The notes below the pieces were generated by a model that was given only the letters and a program-made list of their open reading frames with translations, had not been told where the DNA came from and ran no database searches. A stretch of 64,000 bases of DNA from Desulfurivibrio sp044068625. GTDB lineage: Bacteria > Desulfobacterota > Desulfobulbia > Desulfobulbales > Desulfurivibrionaceae. The translations under genes and the position numbers were made by a program. Positions 15,734 to 24,315 of the stretch are shown in pieces. Where the stretch lies: positions 62,001 to 126,000 of the forward strand of contig NZ_JBIPKH010000006.1 in assembly GCF_044068625.1 (NCBI RefSeq), given 5' to 3'. The number at the start of each line of letters is the position of its first letter. Position 1 is the first letter of the stretch.

Positions 15734-16603
15734 ATGCCCACGGTGCGGCCCCGGTGCAACGATTTGGGCCGGTCGGCGATCGGTGGGCTGGTCATCGGGA
15801 TGCTTTTGCTGCTGCCGCAGTTGGCCTGGCCCGATGAGGGTGCCGCCTTTTACAATCTCGAGGTGGGGGTGGATGTGATCGAAAACGTGGTCCTGCCCAC
15901 CATCGCCGGCGGAGAGGCTCCTCTGTTGGACGACAAACAGGGGGCCAATGTTTTCATCTTTTTCAGTCCGGCCAATGGGTCTTCCCACCGGGGCCTTGAT
16001 GATATGGGTCGGTGCGCCGAAGAGTTGGCCGACTATTCGGTCCACTGGGTGGGCCTGGTCTCCGATCGCTATCCCTTGGCCGAGGTGCGGGCGATGGTGG
16101 CGGAGACCTCCTTCGCCGGGCCGGTCCTGATCGATCAGGGCAACGCCCTCTACGGCAAGTTTGGGGTTCGTCTTTTTCCGGTGGTGGGGGTGACCGATGG
16201 CGCCGGGCTGCTCACCGCCTACCAGCCTTTCCGCCAGATCAACTTCTGCGCCCGGGTCAAGGCCAGGATTTTGCACACCCTGGGGGAGATCGACGCGGCT
16301 GAACTGGAGCGGCGCCTGAATCCCCAGGCGGTGGACCCCCGGGCGGAGACCGCAGTGGCTCAGCGCAACCTGCGGTTGGGCCAGCGCTTCCTGCAGATCG
16401 GCGATTATGAGCAGGCCCTGGCCACCGCCCGGCGCAGCCTGGAATTGGCGCCCGATCTGGCCGCCGCCCATGGTCTGGCCGCGCTGGCTCTGGCCCATCG
16501 GCAGCAGTGTCAGGCGGCCGCGGTCCATATCGAACGAGCCCTGACTGGCGATCCCCGGGAGGCGAAAGCCCTGGCTGCCCGCCAACTATGTGGAGGTGAG
16601 TGA
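15734..16603 (+). CDS. Thioredoxin-fold protein with TPR tail, no redox cysteines
   Basis: The 289-residue product has an N-terminal signal (GGLVIGMLLLLPQLAWPDEG). A TlpA/redoxin-like domain follows (about 50-185: strand NVFIFFSP, then LADYSVHWVGLVSD, LIDQGNALYGKFGVRLFPVVGVTD), and a TPR region (about 205-285: LRLGQRFLQIGDYEQALATA). Where TlpA proteins have WCxxC this one has ANGSSHRG, so it cannot act as a dithiol reductase. It may be a scaffold or haem-delivery or assembly factor for the adjacent cytochromes. An in-frame ATG at 15707 would overlap the cytochrome gene; neither start has a well-spaced ribosome site. The stop overlaps the CHRD gene start as TGATG. Confidence 0.75.
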   Translation: MPTVRPRCNDLGRSAIGGLVIGMLLLLPQLAWPDEGAAFYNLEVGVDVIENVVLPTIAGGEAPLLDDKQGANVFIFFSPANGSSHRGLDDMGRCAEELADYSVHWVGLVSDRYPLAEVRAMVAETSFAGPVLIDQGNALYGKFGVRLFPVVGVTDGAGLLTAYQPFRQINFCARVKARILHTLGEIDAAELERRLNPQAVDPRAETAVAQRNLRLGQRFLQIGDYEQALATARRSLELAPDLAAAHGLAALALAHRQQCQAAAVHIERALTGDPREAKALAARQLCGGE

Positions 16604-17157
16604 TGAGTTTCTACCGTTTTTTGTCCCTGGTCGCTTTTTTGGCGGCGCTGCTGGCCGGAGGTGGCCTGGTGGCCCTGGCCGGCAAGGATAGGCCCACCGC
16701 TCCCGCCGCTGCCGGCTCCGCCGCCCAAGTGGATTTTGTGGCCGAACTGGTTGCCGACACCCTTGGGGTGCGGCCGGTGGAAACCGAGGCCCGGGGCCGG
16801 GTGGAATTCACGCTGGTGGAAGGAGGGGGGGGCTTGGCCTACAGAATCGAGGTAAGCGACCTGGAAGACGCCTTCATGTCCCATCTCCATCTGGGTACGG
16901 CGGAGGATCGTTACGGTTCGCTGGTGGTCTGGCTCTGGCCCGATGACGGCCGCCGGCGGGAGGTGTTGGAAGGCCGCTTTTCCGGAATTTTGCAAGAGGG
17001 GGTGATCCGGGCGGAAAATCTTACCGGGGCCCTGGCCCACAAAGAGCTGACCGATCTGCTGACCGCCATCCGGGCCGGCCGGATCTTCGCCGATATCCAT
17101 ACCCGCCGTAATGTGCCCGGGGAGTTGCGCGGGCAGGTGCTGATTCCATCTCCATAA
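16603..17157 (+). CDS. CHRD-domain exported protein
   Basis: The 184-residue product has a signal peptide or anchor (FLSLVAFLAALLAGGGLVALAG) and a C-terminal CHRD domain (about 45-182) with the family signatures: SHLHLGTAEDRYGSLVVWL and, at the end, ADIHTRRNVPGELRGQV. CHRD is a beta-rich extracytoplasmic domain first described in chordin; no enzymatic activity is established for bacterial copies. ATG 16603 has GGAGGT at 16592-16597. Here it lies between a thioredoxin-like protein and an outer-membrane barrel in a cytochrome cluster, which suggests a structural or assembly part of the same envelope complex. Confidence 0.85.
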   Translation: MSFYRFLSLVAFLAALLAGGGLVALAGKDRPTAPAAAGSAAQVDFVAELVADTLGVRPVETEARGRVEFTLVEGGGGLAYRIEVSDLEDAFMSHLHLGTAEDRYGSLVVWLWPDDGRRREVLEGRFSGILQEGVIRAENLTGALAHKELTDLLTAIRAGRIFADIHTRRNVPGELRGQVLIPSP

Positions 17158-17173
17158 GGCCTTGACCATCTCC

Positions 17174-18430
17174 ATGCGCAACCGACCGCTTTTAACCGCC
17201 TGTCTCCTCCTGTTCTTTGCCCTGCCGGCCCAGGCTGATGATGCCCTGATCTATATCCAGGAAGCGACGCCGGGGTGGAATCTTTCCGGGCGCTCCTCCA
17301 GTGAAATCCAGTGGCGCCATGAGAGCCAGCGGGAAGATGTGGTCCCGGTTTATCAGTACCTGTTGCTCAATCTCCGCCACTTTGACCAGGAGCTGGAGGA
17401 GCAGTACAGCTTTCACGCTTATGGCCGGCTGGGCACCGATCTGAAAAACGAGGATGACTATGTCGATTCCCGCCTCTACTATGCCTATTATCAGCAGCAG
17501 GGGGTGTTCGACCGGATCGATTTTCGCCTGGGTCGCCAGTTTATCGCCGTCACCGCCGGAGCCTCCCTGCTCGATGGCCTGACCGTGGATTATGCCCCGG
17601 GTGGCCCTTTCACCTTCAGCCTGTTCGGGGGTGGGGATGTCGCCTTCTATACCGGCTATTCCGCCAAGGACACCATCATGGGCGGCGAGATCCGGGGCCG
17701 TTTCAACGATGAGGCGCTGGTGGCCGGCATCTCCTACGCCCGGCGCCAGGAGGATGGCGACCTTGCCACCGAGCTGCTGGGGGCCGATTTCGACTACGGC
17801 TTCCGGCGGATGCTCAATCTCTATGGTGATCTCCAGTACGACCGCCTCTCCGATCGGGTCAGCTACGGCCTGTTGGGGGGCAATTACCACCGCAGCGATC
17901 GCTGGGGGCTCCGGGCCGAATATCTTTATTCCCTGCCGGTCTTTTCGGCCAGTTCGATCTATTCGGTGTTTGCGGTCAGCAAATACCAGGAGGCGATGGC
18001 CGAACTTAATTACTATCTCGGTTCCGGCCTGCGCGGCTTTGTCCGTTATGCCCGGGAGATCTACGAGGAGTTTGATGATGCCGATGTCGTTGAAGCCGGG
18101 ATCGAAAAGATTCGCACCGCCCGCTTTTCCGGCTATCTGAGCGGCGTCTGGCGGCATGCCGGCGAAGGGCAGGATCTGCAGGGCACCCGGGTTCGGGTCG
18201 CCTGGCTCTTTAACCCCAGGCTGCAGGGGGGCATGGGCGCGGAGATCGACGTCCTGGAGCGGCGGTTGGATGAGTTCGAGGACAATACCTACAGTACCCG
18301 TTTCTGGGTGGACCTTACCGCCCGCTTGCGGCAAAATCTGGATCTGCTGACCCGGCTGGAACGGAGTGAAAGCAGTGGCTACTGGGGTTACCAAAACCGC
18401 GCGACCTTGCGCCTGAACGCCACTTTTTAA
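17174..18430 (+). CDS. Outer-membrane beta-barrel protein of the cytochrome cluster
   Basis: The 418-residue product has a clear signal peptide (LLTACLLLFFALPAQA, cleavage before DD). The mature part consists of alternating amphipathic strands rich in Tyr, Arg and Phe, with acidic turns, and ends in a terminal Phe (RATLRLNATF), the outer-membrane insertion signature. I count room for roughly 16-20 strands. No plug or enzymatic domain is visible. A barrel flanked by two decahaem cytochromes is the arrangement of porin-cytochrome conduits (MtrCAB, OmbB/OmaB/OmcB), though I see no direct sequence similarity to MtrB. ATG 17174 is preferred over an in-frame TTG at 17162. Confidence 0.82.
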   Translation: MRNRPLLTACLLLFFALPAQADDALIYIQEATPGWNLSGRSSSEIQWRHESQREDVVPVYQYLLLNLRHFDQELEEQYSFHAYGRLGTDLKNEDDYVDSRLYYAYYQQQGVFDRIDFRLGRQFIAVTAGASLLDGLTVDYAPGGPFTFSLFGGGDVAFYTGYSAKDTIMGGEIRGRFNDEALVAGISYARRQEDGDLATELLGADFDYGFRRMLNLYGDLQYDRLSDRVSYGLLGGNYHRSDRWGLRAEYLYSLPVFSASSIYSVFAVSKYQEAMAELNYYLGSGLRGFVRYAREIYEEFDDADVVEAGIEKIRTARFSGYLSGVWRHAGEGQDLQGTRVRVAWLFNPRLQGGMGAEIDVLERRLDEFEDNTYSTRFWVDLTARLRQNLDLLTRLERSESSGYWGYQNRATLRLNATF

Positions 18431-18443
18431 GAGGATCGCAGCT

Positions 18444-19346
18444 GTGATCGTGATAAAGTTGTCCATGCCGAGTCTCTTCTTTGCCCTGCTGTGGCTGCTG
18501 CCGTTGACCGCTTTTGCCCAGACCGAGGACTACCAGTTCACCTTTGACCACGATCAACATCGTTACCTGGTTTTCGCCGGTTCGCCCTGTACCACCTGTC
18601 ACCTGCCGGACAGCCCCACCGTCACCCCCGAGCCGCGCTCCTGCAACCAGTGTCACGATCCTGAGTTTACCGAGCAGGTTAAATTTCCCGGAATGGTCAA
18701 CACCCACGGTCCCCTCTGGGGCTTCAATCACGGGCCCTTCGCCAAAAATCGTCAACTTGATTGCGCCGGCTGCCACCAGCAAAACTACTGCCTGGAGTGT
18801 CACGTGCAGGGGCCGGCCCAGGAGATGGGCAAGTTCGGCGGCAGTCTGCTCAATGTCCATCGCGGAGATTTTCGGGTTACCCATCCGGTGGCGGCCCGGA
18901 CCAATCCCCGGCTCTGTGCCAGCTGCCACGAGCCGGCCTCCTGTAATGCCTGCCACAGTGATTTCAGAAGTCGTACCAGCCATCTTGGCCGGGCCGCCAG
19001 CCCCTCCCACCGCCGGGTCTTCGGGCTTGGCCTCGACAGTGCCGATATTGCCGCCATCCACCAGGATTATCGCGGGTCGGGTTCACTGGAGCGTTGCGAT
19101 GATTGCCACCGTTCCGGTACCGTGGCCCCCAGCATGCATGCCTGGGGACGGGAGCATGCCCGGGAGGCCCGGCGCAACCTGCAAACCTGCCAGGCCTGTC
19201 ACCCCAGCGGCGACACCTGCATCCAGTGCCACAGCGCCAAAAGCGGCCCGGCCGGGGTCAACCCCCATGGTTCCAGTTGGAGTGCCACCCAGGCCGACAG
19301 GTTGCGCAAGGCCTCCGGCGGCGCCACCTGTATTCGCTGCCATTAG
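18444..19346 (+). CDS. Secreted decahaem cytochrome c
   Basis: The 300-residue product has a signal peptide (LFFALLWLLPLTAFA, cleavage before QT) and ten CXXCH motifs: CTTCH, CNQCH, CAGCH, CLECH, CASCH, CNACH, CDDCH, CQACH, CIQCH and CIRCH. Motifs are often paired 8-20 residues apart. The last motif is the very C-terminus, the stop codon following its His directly. Start GTG 18444 has AGAGGA upstream; ATG 18465 is an alternative that still keeps the signal peptide. It is 13 bases after the barrel gene. Its role is probably the periplasmic or extracellular electron carrier matched to that barrel. Confidence 0.92.
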   Translation: MIVIKLSMPSLFFALLWLLPLTAFAQTEDYQFTFDHDQHRYLVFAGSPCTTCHLPDSPTVTPEPRSCNQCHDPEFTEQVKFPGMVNTHGPLWGFNHGPFAKNRQLDCAGCHQQNYCLECHVQGPAQEMGKFGGSLLNVHRGDFRVTHPVAARTNPRLCASCHEPASCNACHSDFRSRTSHLGRAASPSHRRVFGLGLDSADIAAIHQDYRGSGSLERCDDCHRSGTVAPSMHAWGREHAREARRNLQTCQACHPSGDTCIQCHSAKSGPAGVNPHGSSWSATQADRLRKASGGATCIRCH

Positions 19347-19395
19347 TCGGCGGGTTCTTCCGTCGGCAACTTTCTAAATCTTGTTAGGATTGTTT

Positions 19396-19608
19396 ATGAC
19401 TGATCCGCTGTTTACTATTGTTCTTGATACCCACGGGTGTAATGGTTGCGGGGGGTGCGTCGAGTTGTGCCCGGAGCTTTTTCGGATGGATGAGGCCGGT
19501 GAAAAGGCCGAATTGCTGGTGCTGCGGGCCCCCCTCAGCCCCGCCCTGGCCGAGGCGATCAAGATGTGCGCCCGCCAGTGCCTTGCAACGGAAGTTGCCG
19601 AGCCATGA
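19396..19608 (+). CDS. Small [4Fe-4S] ferredoxin
   Basis: The 70-residue product has Cys at 15, 18, 21 and 25 (HGCNGCGGCVELCPELF) and a second pair at 58 and 62 (MCARQC). This resembles single-cluster ferredoxins in which three Cys of the first motif and one distal Cys hold the cluster and the others can form a disulfide. It is a soluble electron carrier; the partner is unknown. ATG 19396 has AGGA six bases upstream. The stop overlaps the start of the PEP carboxylase gene as ATGA, a fixed arrangement that suggests coordinated expression of the two. Confidence 0.88.
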   Translation: MTDPLFTIVLDTHGCNGCGGCVELCPELFRMDEAGEKAELLVLRAPLSPALAEAIKMCARQCLATEVAEP

Positions 19609-22430
19609 CCCCCTCCACCGGTTTTCTTCTAGACGAGCTTGGGGTTCCGGAGTCGGGCGCTTTGGGTTCACTTTCCAGCCAGGTCAGGCTGCTGGGTAGT
19701 GTCCTGGGCCGGATTATCCGGGAGTTACGGGGGGAGGAGATCCTGGCTCGGGTGGAAGAGTTGCGTCTGCTCTGCCGCCGGGCCATCCGGGAAAATCGAC
19801 CGGAGCTGCGCCTGCGGGTGGCCCGGCTGCTTGCCGATCTCGATTGCCGCGAGATTGTGCAGGTGCTGCAGGCCTATACCGTCTTCTTTCACCTGGTTAA
19901 CAAGGTGGAGCAGATGGAGATCACCCGATCGCGCCGCCGGGCCGGCGCTTTGGGCGAGCAGGGCGGCCCTCCCCGTGAATCGATCGAGGAGGCGGTGGCC
20001 GTCCTCAAGGAACAGGGTTTGACCCTGCCCCAGGTGCTGGAGCTGGTCTCCCGGCTCGATATCCAACCCACCCTCACCGCCCACCCCACCGAGGCCCGCC
20101 GCCGCAGCATCCTCTATAAGCAGAAGAGGATCGCCGCTCTGCTGGACCGTTTGGGAGCGGAAGAGGCCCCGGCCGAGGAGCGGGAAGAGATTCTCACCGA
20201 GATTGCCAACCAGATCAGCCTGCTGCTTGCCACCGATGATATCCGGATGGTCCGTCCCACGGTGGATGATGAGGTGGAGAGCGGCCTCTATTTTGTGCGC
20301 AACGCCATCTGGAACACCATCCCCAGAATTTACCAGGACCTGCGCGCCGCCCTCCAGCGGCACTACGGAGAGGCCCCCGCAGTCCTGCCCGCCATCCTGC
20401 GTTTCCGCTCCTGGATCGGCAGCGATCGGGATGGCAACCCCTTTGTTACCGCCCAGGTTACCCGCCGAACCTGGTTTTATCAGCGACGGGTGGTGTTGCG
20501 GCTCTACCAGGAGGAGCTGCGGGAGTTGCGCCGGGAGTTGAGTCTTTCCGGCCGCCAGCATCCGCCGGTGGCTCTGCTGCGCTCAATCGAGGAGGATGCC
20601 GCCCGCTTGTCCCTGGATGAAAACCGCAGCCGCCACTACCGCTATGAGCCCTATCGCCTGAAAATCAGCTATATGATGGTTCGTCTGCAGCAACTTCAGC
20701 GGCAGGCCGAGGAGCATCATTTGCCCGCTTCCGGGGCCGACGCTTATGACAGCCCGGCCCTGTTGGCGGATCTGCATCTGCTGGCCGAGAGCCTTAAGGA
20801 GAGCGGTTTCGGGCGACTGGTAAGCCATGGTCGCCTGGGGCGTTTGCTGATCCAGGTGCGGACCTTCGGATTTCATCTGGTGGCCTTGGATTTTCGTCAG
20901 CACAGCAGGGTACACGAGGAGGGGGTGGCCACCCTGTTGCGGCTGGCTGGGGTAACCGGCGACTACAGTGCCCTGGATGAAAAAAGTCGCCTGGAATTGC
21001 TGGCGGCCGAGCTGGCCAATCCGCGCCCCCTGTTGCCCCGGGGCTGCGAACTGCCGGCCGAGATCCGGGAACTGCTGGAGAGCTTTTTGCTGATCGGGGA
21101 GTTGCAAGGCCATGATCCGGCGGCCATGGGCAGCTATATCATCAGCATGACCCACGCGGTCAGTGATCTGCTGGAGGTGATGCTGCTGGCCAAGGAGGCG
21201 GGGATCTGGTCGCGGCGGGCGGGGATGGTGGTCAGCAGCCTGGATCTGGTGCCCCTCTTTGAAACCATCGAGGATCTGGGGCTGGCCGAACAGTTACTGC
21301 GCGGCATGTTTGCCAACCCGGTTTACCGCGCCCACCTGGCGGCCCGTGGGGATTTCCAGGAGGTGATGCTGGGTTATTCCGACAGCAACAAGGATGGCGG
21401 CTACTGGATGGCCAACTGGGCCCTGCACCGGGCCCAGGAGCGGCTGGGTTCGGTCTGTCGGGAGTACGGCATCGAATTGCGGCTGTTCCATGGTCGGGGC
21501 GGCTCGGTGGGCCGGGGGGGCGGCCGGGCCAATCAGGCGATCATGGCTCTACCGCCGGTGGTCCATAATGGGCGCATCCGCTTCACCGAGCAGGGGGAGG
21601 TGATCACCTTCCGTTACGCCTTCCCCGAAATTGCCCGCCGCCATCTGGAGCAGATCGTCAACGCCATGCTGCGGGCCGGTGCTGTCGCCGTTGATCGAAA
21701 AGCGGCAAGCGGTACCCAGGGGGGGGAGGTGGCCGCCTGGGGCGCGGTGGTGATGGAGCGGCTGGCCACCGCCGGGATGGAGGCCTACCGCAACCTGGTC
21801 CGCGCTCCCGACTTCTGGGCTTGGTACACCAGAATCACCCCCATTGAACAGATCAGCCGTCTGCCCATCGCTTCCCGGCCGGTTTCCCGGAAAGCGGCCG
21901 GCGAGGTGGACCTGGATGGCCTGCGGGCCATTCCCTGGGTCTTTGCCTGGACCCAGACCCGCTATATTGTGCCGGGCTGGTACGGTACCGGGGCGGCCCT
22001 GGCTTTGCAGCTTCAGGAAGAGGGGGGCGGGGAGCGACTGCGGCGGATGTACGAGGAGTGGCCCTTTTTCCGGATGGTGGTGGACAACGCCCGTCAGGAG
22101 TTGGCCCGGGCCCGGCTGGAGATCGCTAAACACTATGCCGAGCTGGCCCCCGGGGTCGGCGACAAGTTTCACCGCCAGATCGGTGATGATTTCGCGGCGG
22201 CCCGGACCGCCCTGCTGCAGTTGATCGGCGAACGGGAACTTTTGGACGCCGATCCGGTTCTGCAGCGCTCCATCGAACTGCGTAACCCCTATGCCGACGT
22301 ACTCAACCTGTTACAGGTGGAACTGTTGGGCCGGTTCCACGCCTCGGGCGGCGAGGAGCGGGAGGCCCTGCGCGATGCCCTCTTCCTCAGCGTCAACGGC
22401 ATCGCCGCCGCCATGCAGAGTACCGGGTAA
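19605..22430 (+). CDS. ppc: Phosphoenolpyruvate carboxylase
   Basis: Converts PEP and bicarbonate to oxaloacetate, the anaplerotic entry to biosynthesis. The 941-residue product has the family's normal length and all main motifs: TAHPTEARRRSIL (catalytic His), SWIGSDRDGNP, the GYSDSNKDGGY segment, FHGRGGSVGRGGG and the C-terminal RNPYADVLNLLQ. ATG 19605 overlaps the ferredoxin stop (ATGA). No frameshift is seen. The C-terminus QSTG corresponds to the conserved NTG end of the enzyme. It converges with the YqaA-like gene after 23 bases with no obvious terminator between them. Confidence 0.97.
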   Translation: MTPSTGFLLDELGVPESGALGSLSSQVRLLGSVLGRIIRELRGEEILARVEELRLLCRRAIRENRPELRLRVARLLADLDCREIVQVLQAYTVFFHLVNKVEQMEITRSRRRAGALGEQGGPPRESIEEAVAVLKEQGLTLPQVLELVSRLDIQPTLTAHPTEARRRSILYKQKRIAALLDRLGAEEAPAEEREEILTEIANQISLLLATDDIRMVRPTVDDEVESGLYFVRNAIWNTIPRIYQDLRAALQRHYGEAPAVLPAILRFRSWIGSDRDGNPFVTAQVTRRTWFYQRRVVLRLYQEELRELRRELSLSGRQHPPVALLRSIEEDAARLSLDENRSRHYRYEPYRLKISYMMVRLQQLQRQAEEHHLPASGADAYDSPALLADLHLLAESLKESGFGRLVSHGRLGRLLIQVRTFGFHLVALDFRQHSRVHEEGVATLLRLAGVTGDYSALDEKSRLELLAAELANPRPLLPRGCELPAEIRELLESFLLIGELQGHDPAAMGSYIISMTHAVSDLLEVMLLAKEAGIWSRRAGMVVSSLDLVPLFETIEDLGLAEQLLRGMFANPVYRAHLAARGDFQEVMLGYSDSNKDGGYWMANWALHRAQERLGSVCREYGIELRLFHGRGGSVGRGGGRANQAIMALPPVVHNGRIRFTEQGEVITFRYAFPEIARRHLEQIVNAMLRAGAVAVDRKAASGTQGGEVAAWGAVVMERLATAGMEAYRNLVRAPDFWAWYTRITPIEQISRLPIASRPVSRKAAGEVDLDGLRAIPWVFAWTQTRYIVPGWYGTGAALALQLQEEGGGERLRRMYEEWPFFRMVVDNARQELARARLEIAKHYAELAPGVGDKFHRQIGDDFAAARTALLQLIGERELLDADPVLQRSIELRNPYADVLNLLQVELLGRFHASGGEEREALRDALFLSVNGIAAAMQSTG

Positions 22431-22453
22431 ATCGGCGGTGGGTTGACCCTGGG

Positions 22454-23065
22454 CTACAGGGCCTTGAAGGCGATGAAGCCCCCGATCAGCAGCAGCAGGA
22501 AGACGATGGTCAGCAGGTTGAAGTAGCGTTCGATGAAGGTGCGAATGGGGGGGCCGAAGTAGTAGATAAAGGCCGCCACCAGGAAGAACCGCGCTCCGCG
22601 GGAGAGCAAGGAAGCCAGGCAGAAGGTGGCGAAATTGATTTCGAAGGCCCCGGCGGTCAGGGTGAAGAGCTTGTAGGGCAGGGGGGTGAAGCCGGCGGCC
22701 CCCACCGCCCAGCCGTCGTACTGCCGGTAGAGGCTCTGCACCGCCGTGTATTGGTCGACCAGCCCGTACCAGGCCAGGATCTGGTGGCCGATCAGGTCCA
22801 TGAAGAAGTAGCCCATTCCGTAGCCCAGGATCCCCCCCAGGACCGAACCCGCCGTGCAGATCAGGGCAAAACGGAAGGCCCTGGCCGGGATGGCCATGGC
22901 CAGGGCCATCAAAAACAGATCGGGGGGGATCGGGAAAAAGGAGGATTCCGCCACCGCCACCCCGAACAGCACCCAAACCCCGCCGGGCCGGGCCATCCAG
23001 CTCAGGCAGCGGTCGTAGGCCCGGCGCAGCAGGCCCGGAGCCTTGCCGTTATCGGGAGTGCTCAT
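22454..23065 (-). CDS. YqaA/DedA-family inner-membrane protein
   Basis: The 203-residue integral membrane protein has four to five hydrophobic segments and the SNARE-associated/DedA-like signatures ESSFFPIPPDLFLMALAMA, GSVLGGILGYGMGYF and GAAGFTPLPYKLFTLTAGAF. DedA relatives include lipid scramblases such as those recycling undecaprenyl phosphate; the YqaA subgroup has no defined role. The start overlaps the end of pcm by four bases, so it is the last gene of a three-gene minus-strand operon. Confidence 0.85.
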   Translation of the reverse strand: MSTPDNGKAPGLLRRAYDRCLSWMARPGGVWVLFGVAVAESSFFPIPPDLFLMALAMAIPARAFRFALICTAGSVLGGILGYGMGYFFMDLIGHQILAWYGLVDQYTAVQSLYRQYDGWAVGAAGFTPLPYKLFTLTAGAFEINFATFCLASLLSRGARFFLVAAFIYYFGPPIRTFIERYFNLLTIVFLLLLIGGFIAFKAL

Positions 23066-23712
23066 TCCGTCTTCCAGCCGTGGGCGCCCAGCAGCTTGAC
23101 GAAACGGACCCGCTCCTCGATCCGGCTGGTGATCTCGCCAGCCTGTTTACGCAGGACAGTCAAGGCCTGGAGGTCGCGGTCGCCCACCGGCATAACCAGC
23201 ACCCCGGGGTCGGCCAATTGCTCAGTCAGGGGCGCGGGGATGCTGGGTCCGCCGGCGGTAACGATGATCTTGTCGAAGGGGGCGTGTTCCGCCCAACCCT
23301 CCGTGCCGTCATCGGCCTTGCTGAGAATATTGAAAAGCTGCAGCCGGTCGAAGGTCCGCCGGGCCCGGGCCAGCAGGGGTTTGATCCGCTCCACCGTATA
23401 AACCTGACGGCAGATGGCGGCCAGGACCGCCGCCTGATAGCCGCAGCCGGTGCCGATCTCCAGCACCCGGTCCTCCTTGGTCAACTCCAGCAACTGGGTC
23501 ATCAGGGCCACGATATAGGGCTGGGAGATGGTCTGCCCCTCGCCGATGGGCAGTGGGAAATCTCCATAGGCCTGGGGGCGCAGCGCCTCTTCCACAAAGA
23601 GATGGCGAGGGACGGCGGCCATGGCCGCCAGCACGGCGGGGTCATGGATCCCGCGGGGCAGAAGCTGCTCCTCAACCAGGCGAGCCCGGAGTTTTTCGTA
23701 GCCGTTTCTCAT
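23062..23712 (-). CDS. pcm: Protein-L-isoaspartate O-methyltransferase
   Basis: Cytoplasmic SAM-dependent enzyme that repairs isoaspartyl residues. The 216-residue product shows the family motifs in order: VPRHLFVEEALRPQAYGD, LPIGEGQTISQPYIVALMTQLL, the SAM-binding VLEIGTGCGYQAAVLA and FDKIIVTAGGP. The start at 23712 (MRNGYEKLR) is fixed by an ATGA overlap with the lipoprotein gene; open sequence further upstream belongs to that gene. Length and motifs are complete. Confidence 0.95.
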   Translation of the reverse strand: MRNGYEKLRARLVEEQLLPRGIHDPAVLAAMAAVPRHLFVEEALRPQAYGDFPLPIGEGQTISQPYIVALMTQLLELTKEDRVLEIGTGCGYQAAVLAAICRQVYTVERIKPLLARARRTFDRLQLFNILSKADDGTEGWAEHAPFDKIIVTAGGPSIPAPLTEQLADPGVLVMPVGDRDLQALTVLRKQAGEITSRIEERVRFVKLLGAHGWKTE

Positions 23713-24074
23713 TGCCCTGGCCACGGTTGCTCGTTGTAGGCCCCGAACTCTTCCCGGGTCAGGGCCCGGTAGACGGCTTCGACCAGTCGGCCTTGGCGGA
23801 AGTTGGCCCGGGCCAGGTGAAACTCTTCTCGGCCCAGCCGGCTCCGGTGGCTTTCCAGGTATAGCCATTCTTCCCCGCCTTCCGGGGCCGGACGGCGAAT
23901 ATCCGGGGGACCCATGATCGCCATGACCTCCAGTTCGCTGTTCCCCGGGCTCAGGATGCCCACGTCGAACGCCAGGTGCCTGACCTGGTGTTGCCGGGAC
24001 GCGCAGGCCGATAACGGGCCCAGCAGCAGGAGAATCAGGGCCGCGGCCAGGGATCGACAGATTATTTTTTGCAT
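23709..24074 (-). CDS. Small lipoprotein, possibly BamE/SmpA-like
   Basis: The 121-residue product has a lipoprotein signal (LILLLLGPLSAC, lipidation at Cys24). The mature part contains VGILSPGNSELEVMAIMGPPDIRR, which resembles the small SmpA/OmlA fold where a helix with a G-x-P-D turn follows a strand. I am not sure of the family. AAGGAG lies five bases before the ATG. It is first in a minus-strand operon with pcm and a DedA-like protein; the three functions do not form an obvious pathway. Confidence 0.7.
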   Translation of the reverse strand: MQKIICRSLAAALILLLLGPLSACASRQHQVRHLAFDVGILSPGNSELEVMAIMGPPDIRRPAPEGGEEWLYLESHRSRLGREEFHLARANFRQGRLVEAVYRALTREEFGAYNEQPWPGQ

Positions 24075-24315
24075 GGTTGCTCCTTGGGTCTGGCCTTGTT
24101 TTTGGTGCAGGCCGGGACTAACGCTGGCAAAATAGCCGGAGCGCCCACCTTTTGCAACCGTGGAAAGAGGAGGCCGTCACCCCGCCGCCGAAGAGGAGCC
24201 TTCGGTTAGCGATTTTCTTGACCGAGCGTCGGGTTTTGGGCTAAGCTGTCATGGTTCCATTTTTTTGTCGGTCCCGCCCCGCGTGGCATAAAAAAAGCAT
24301 TGAGGGGGTTATTCG

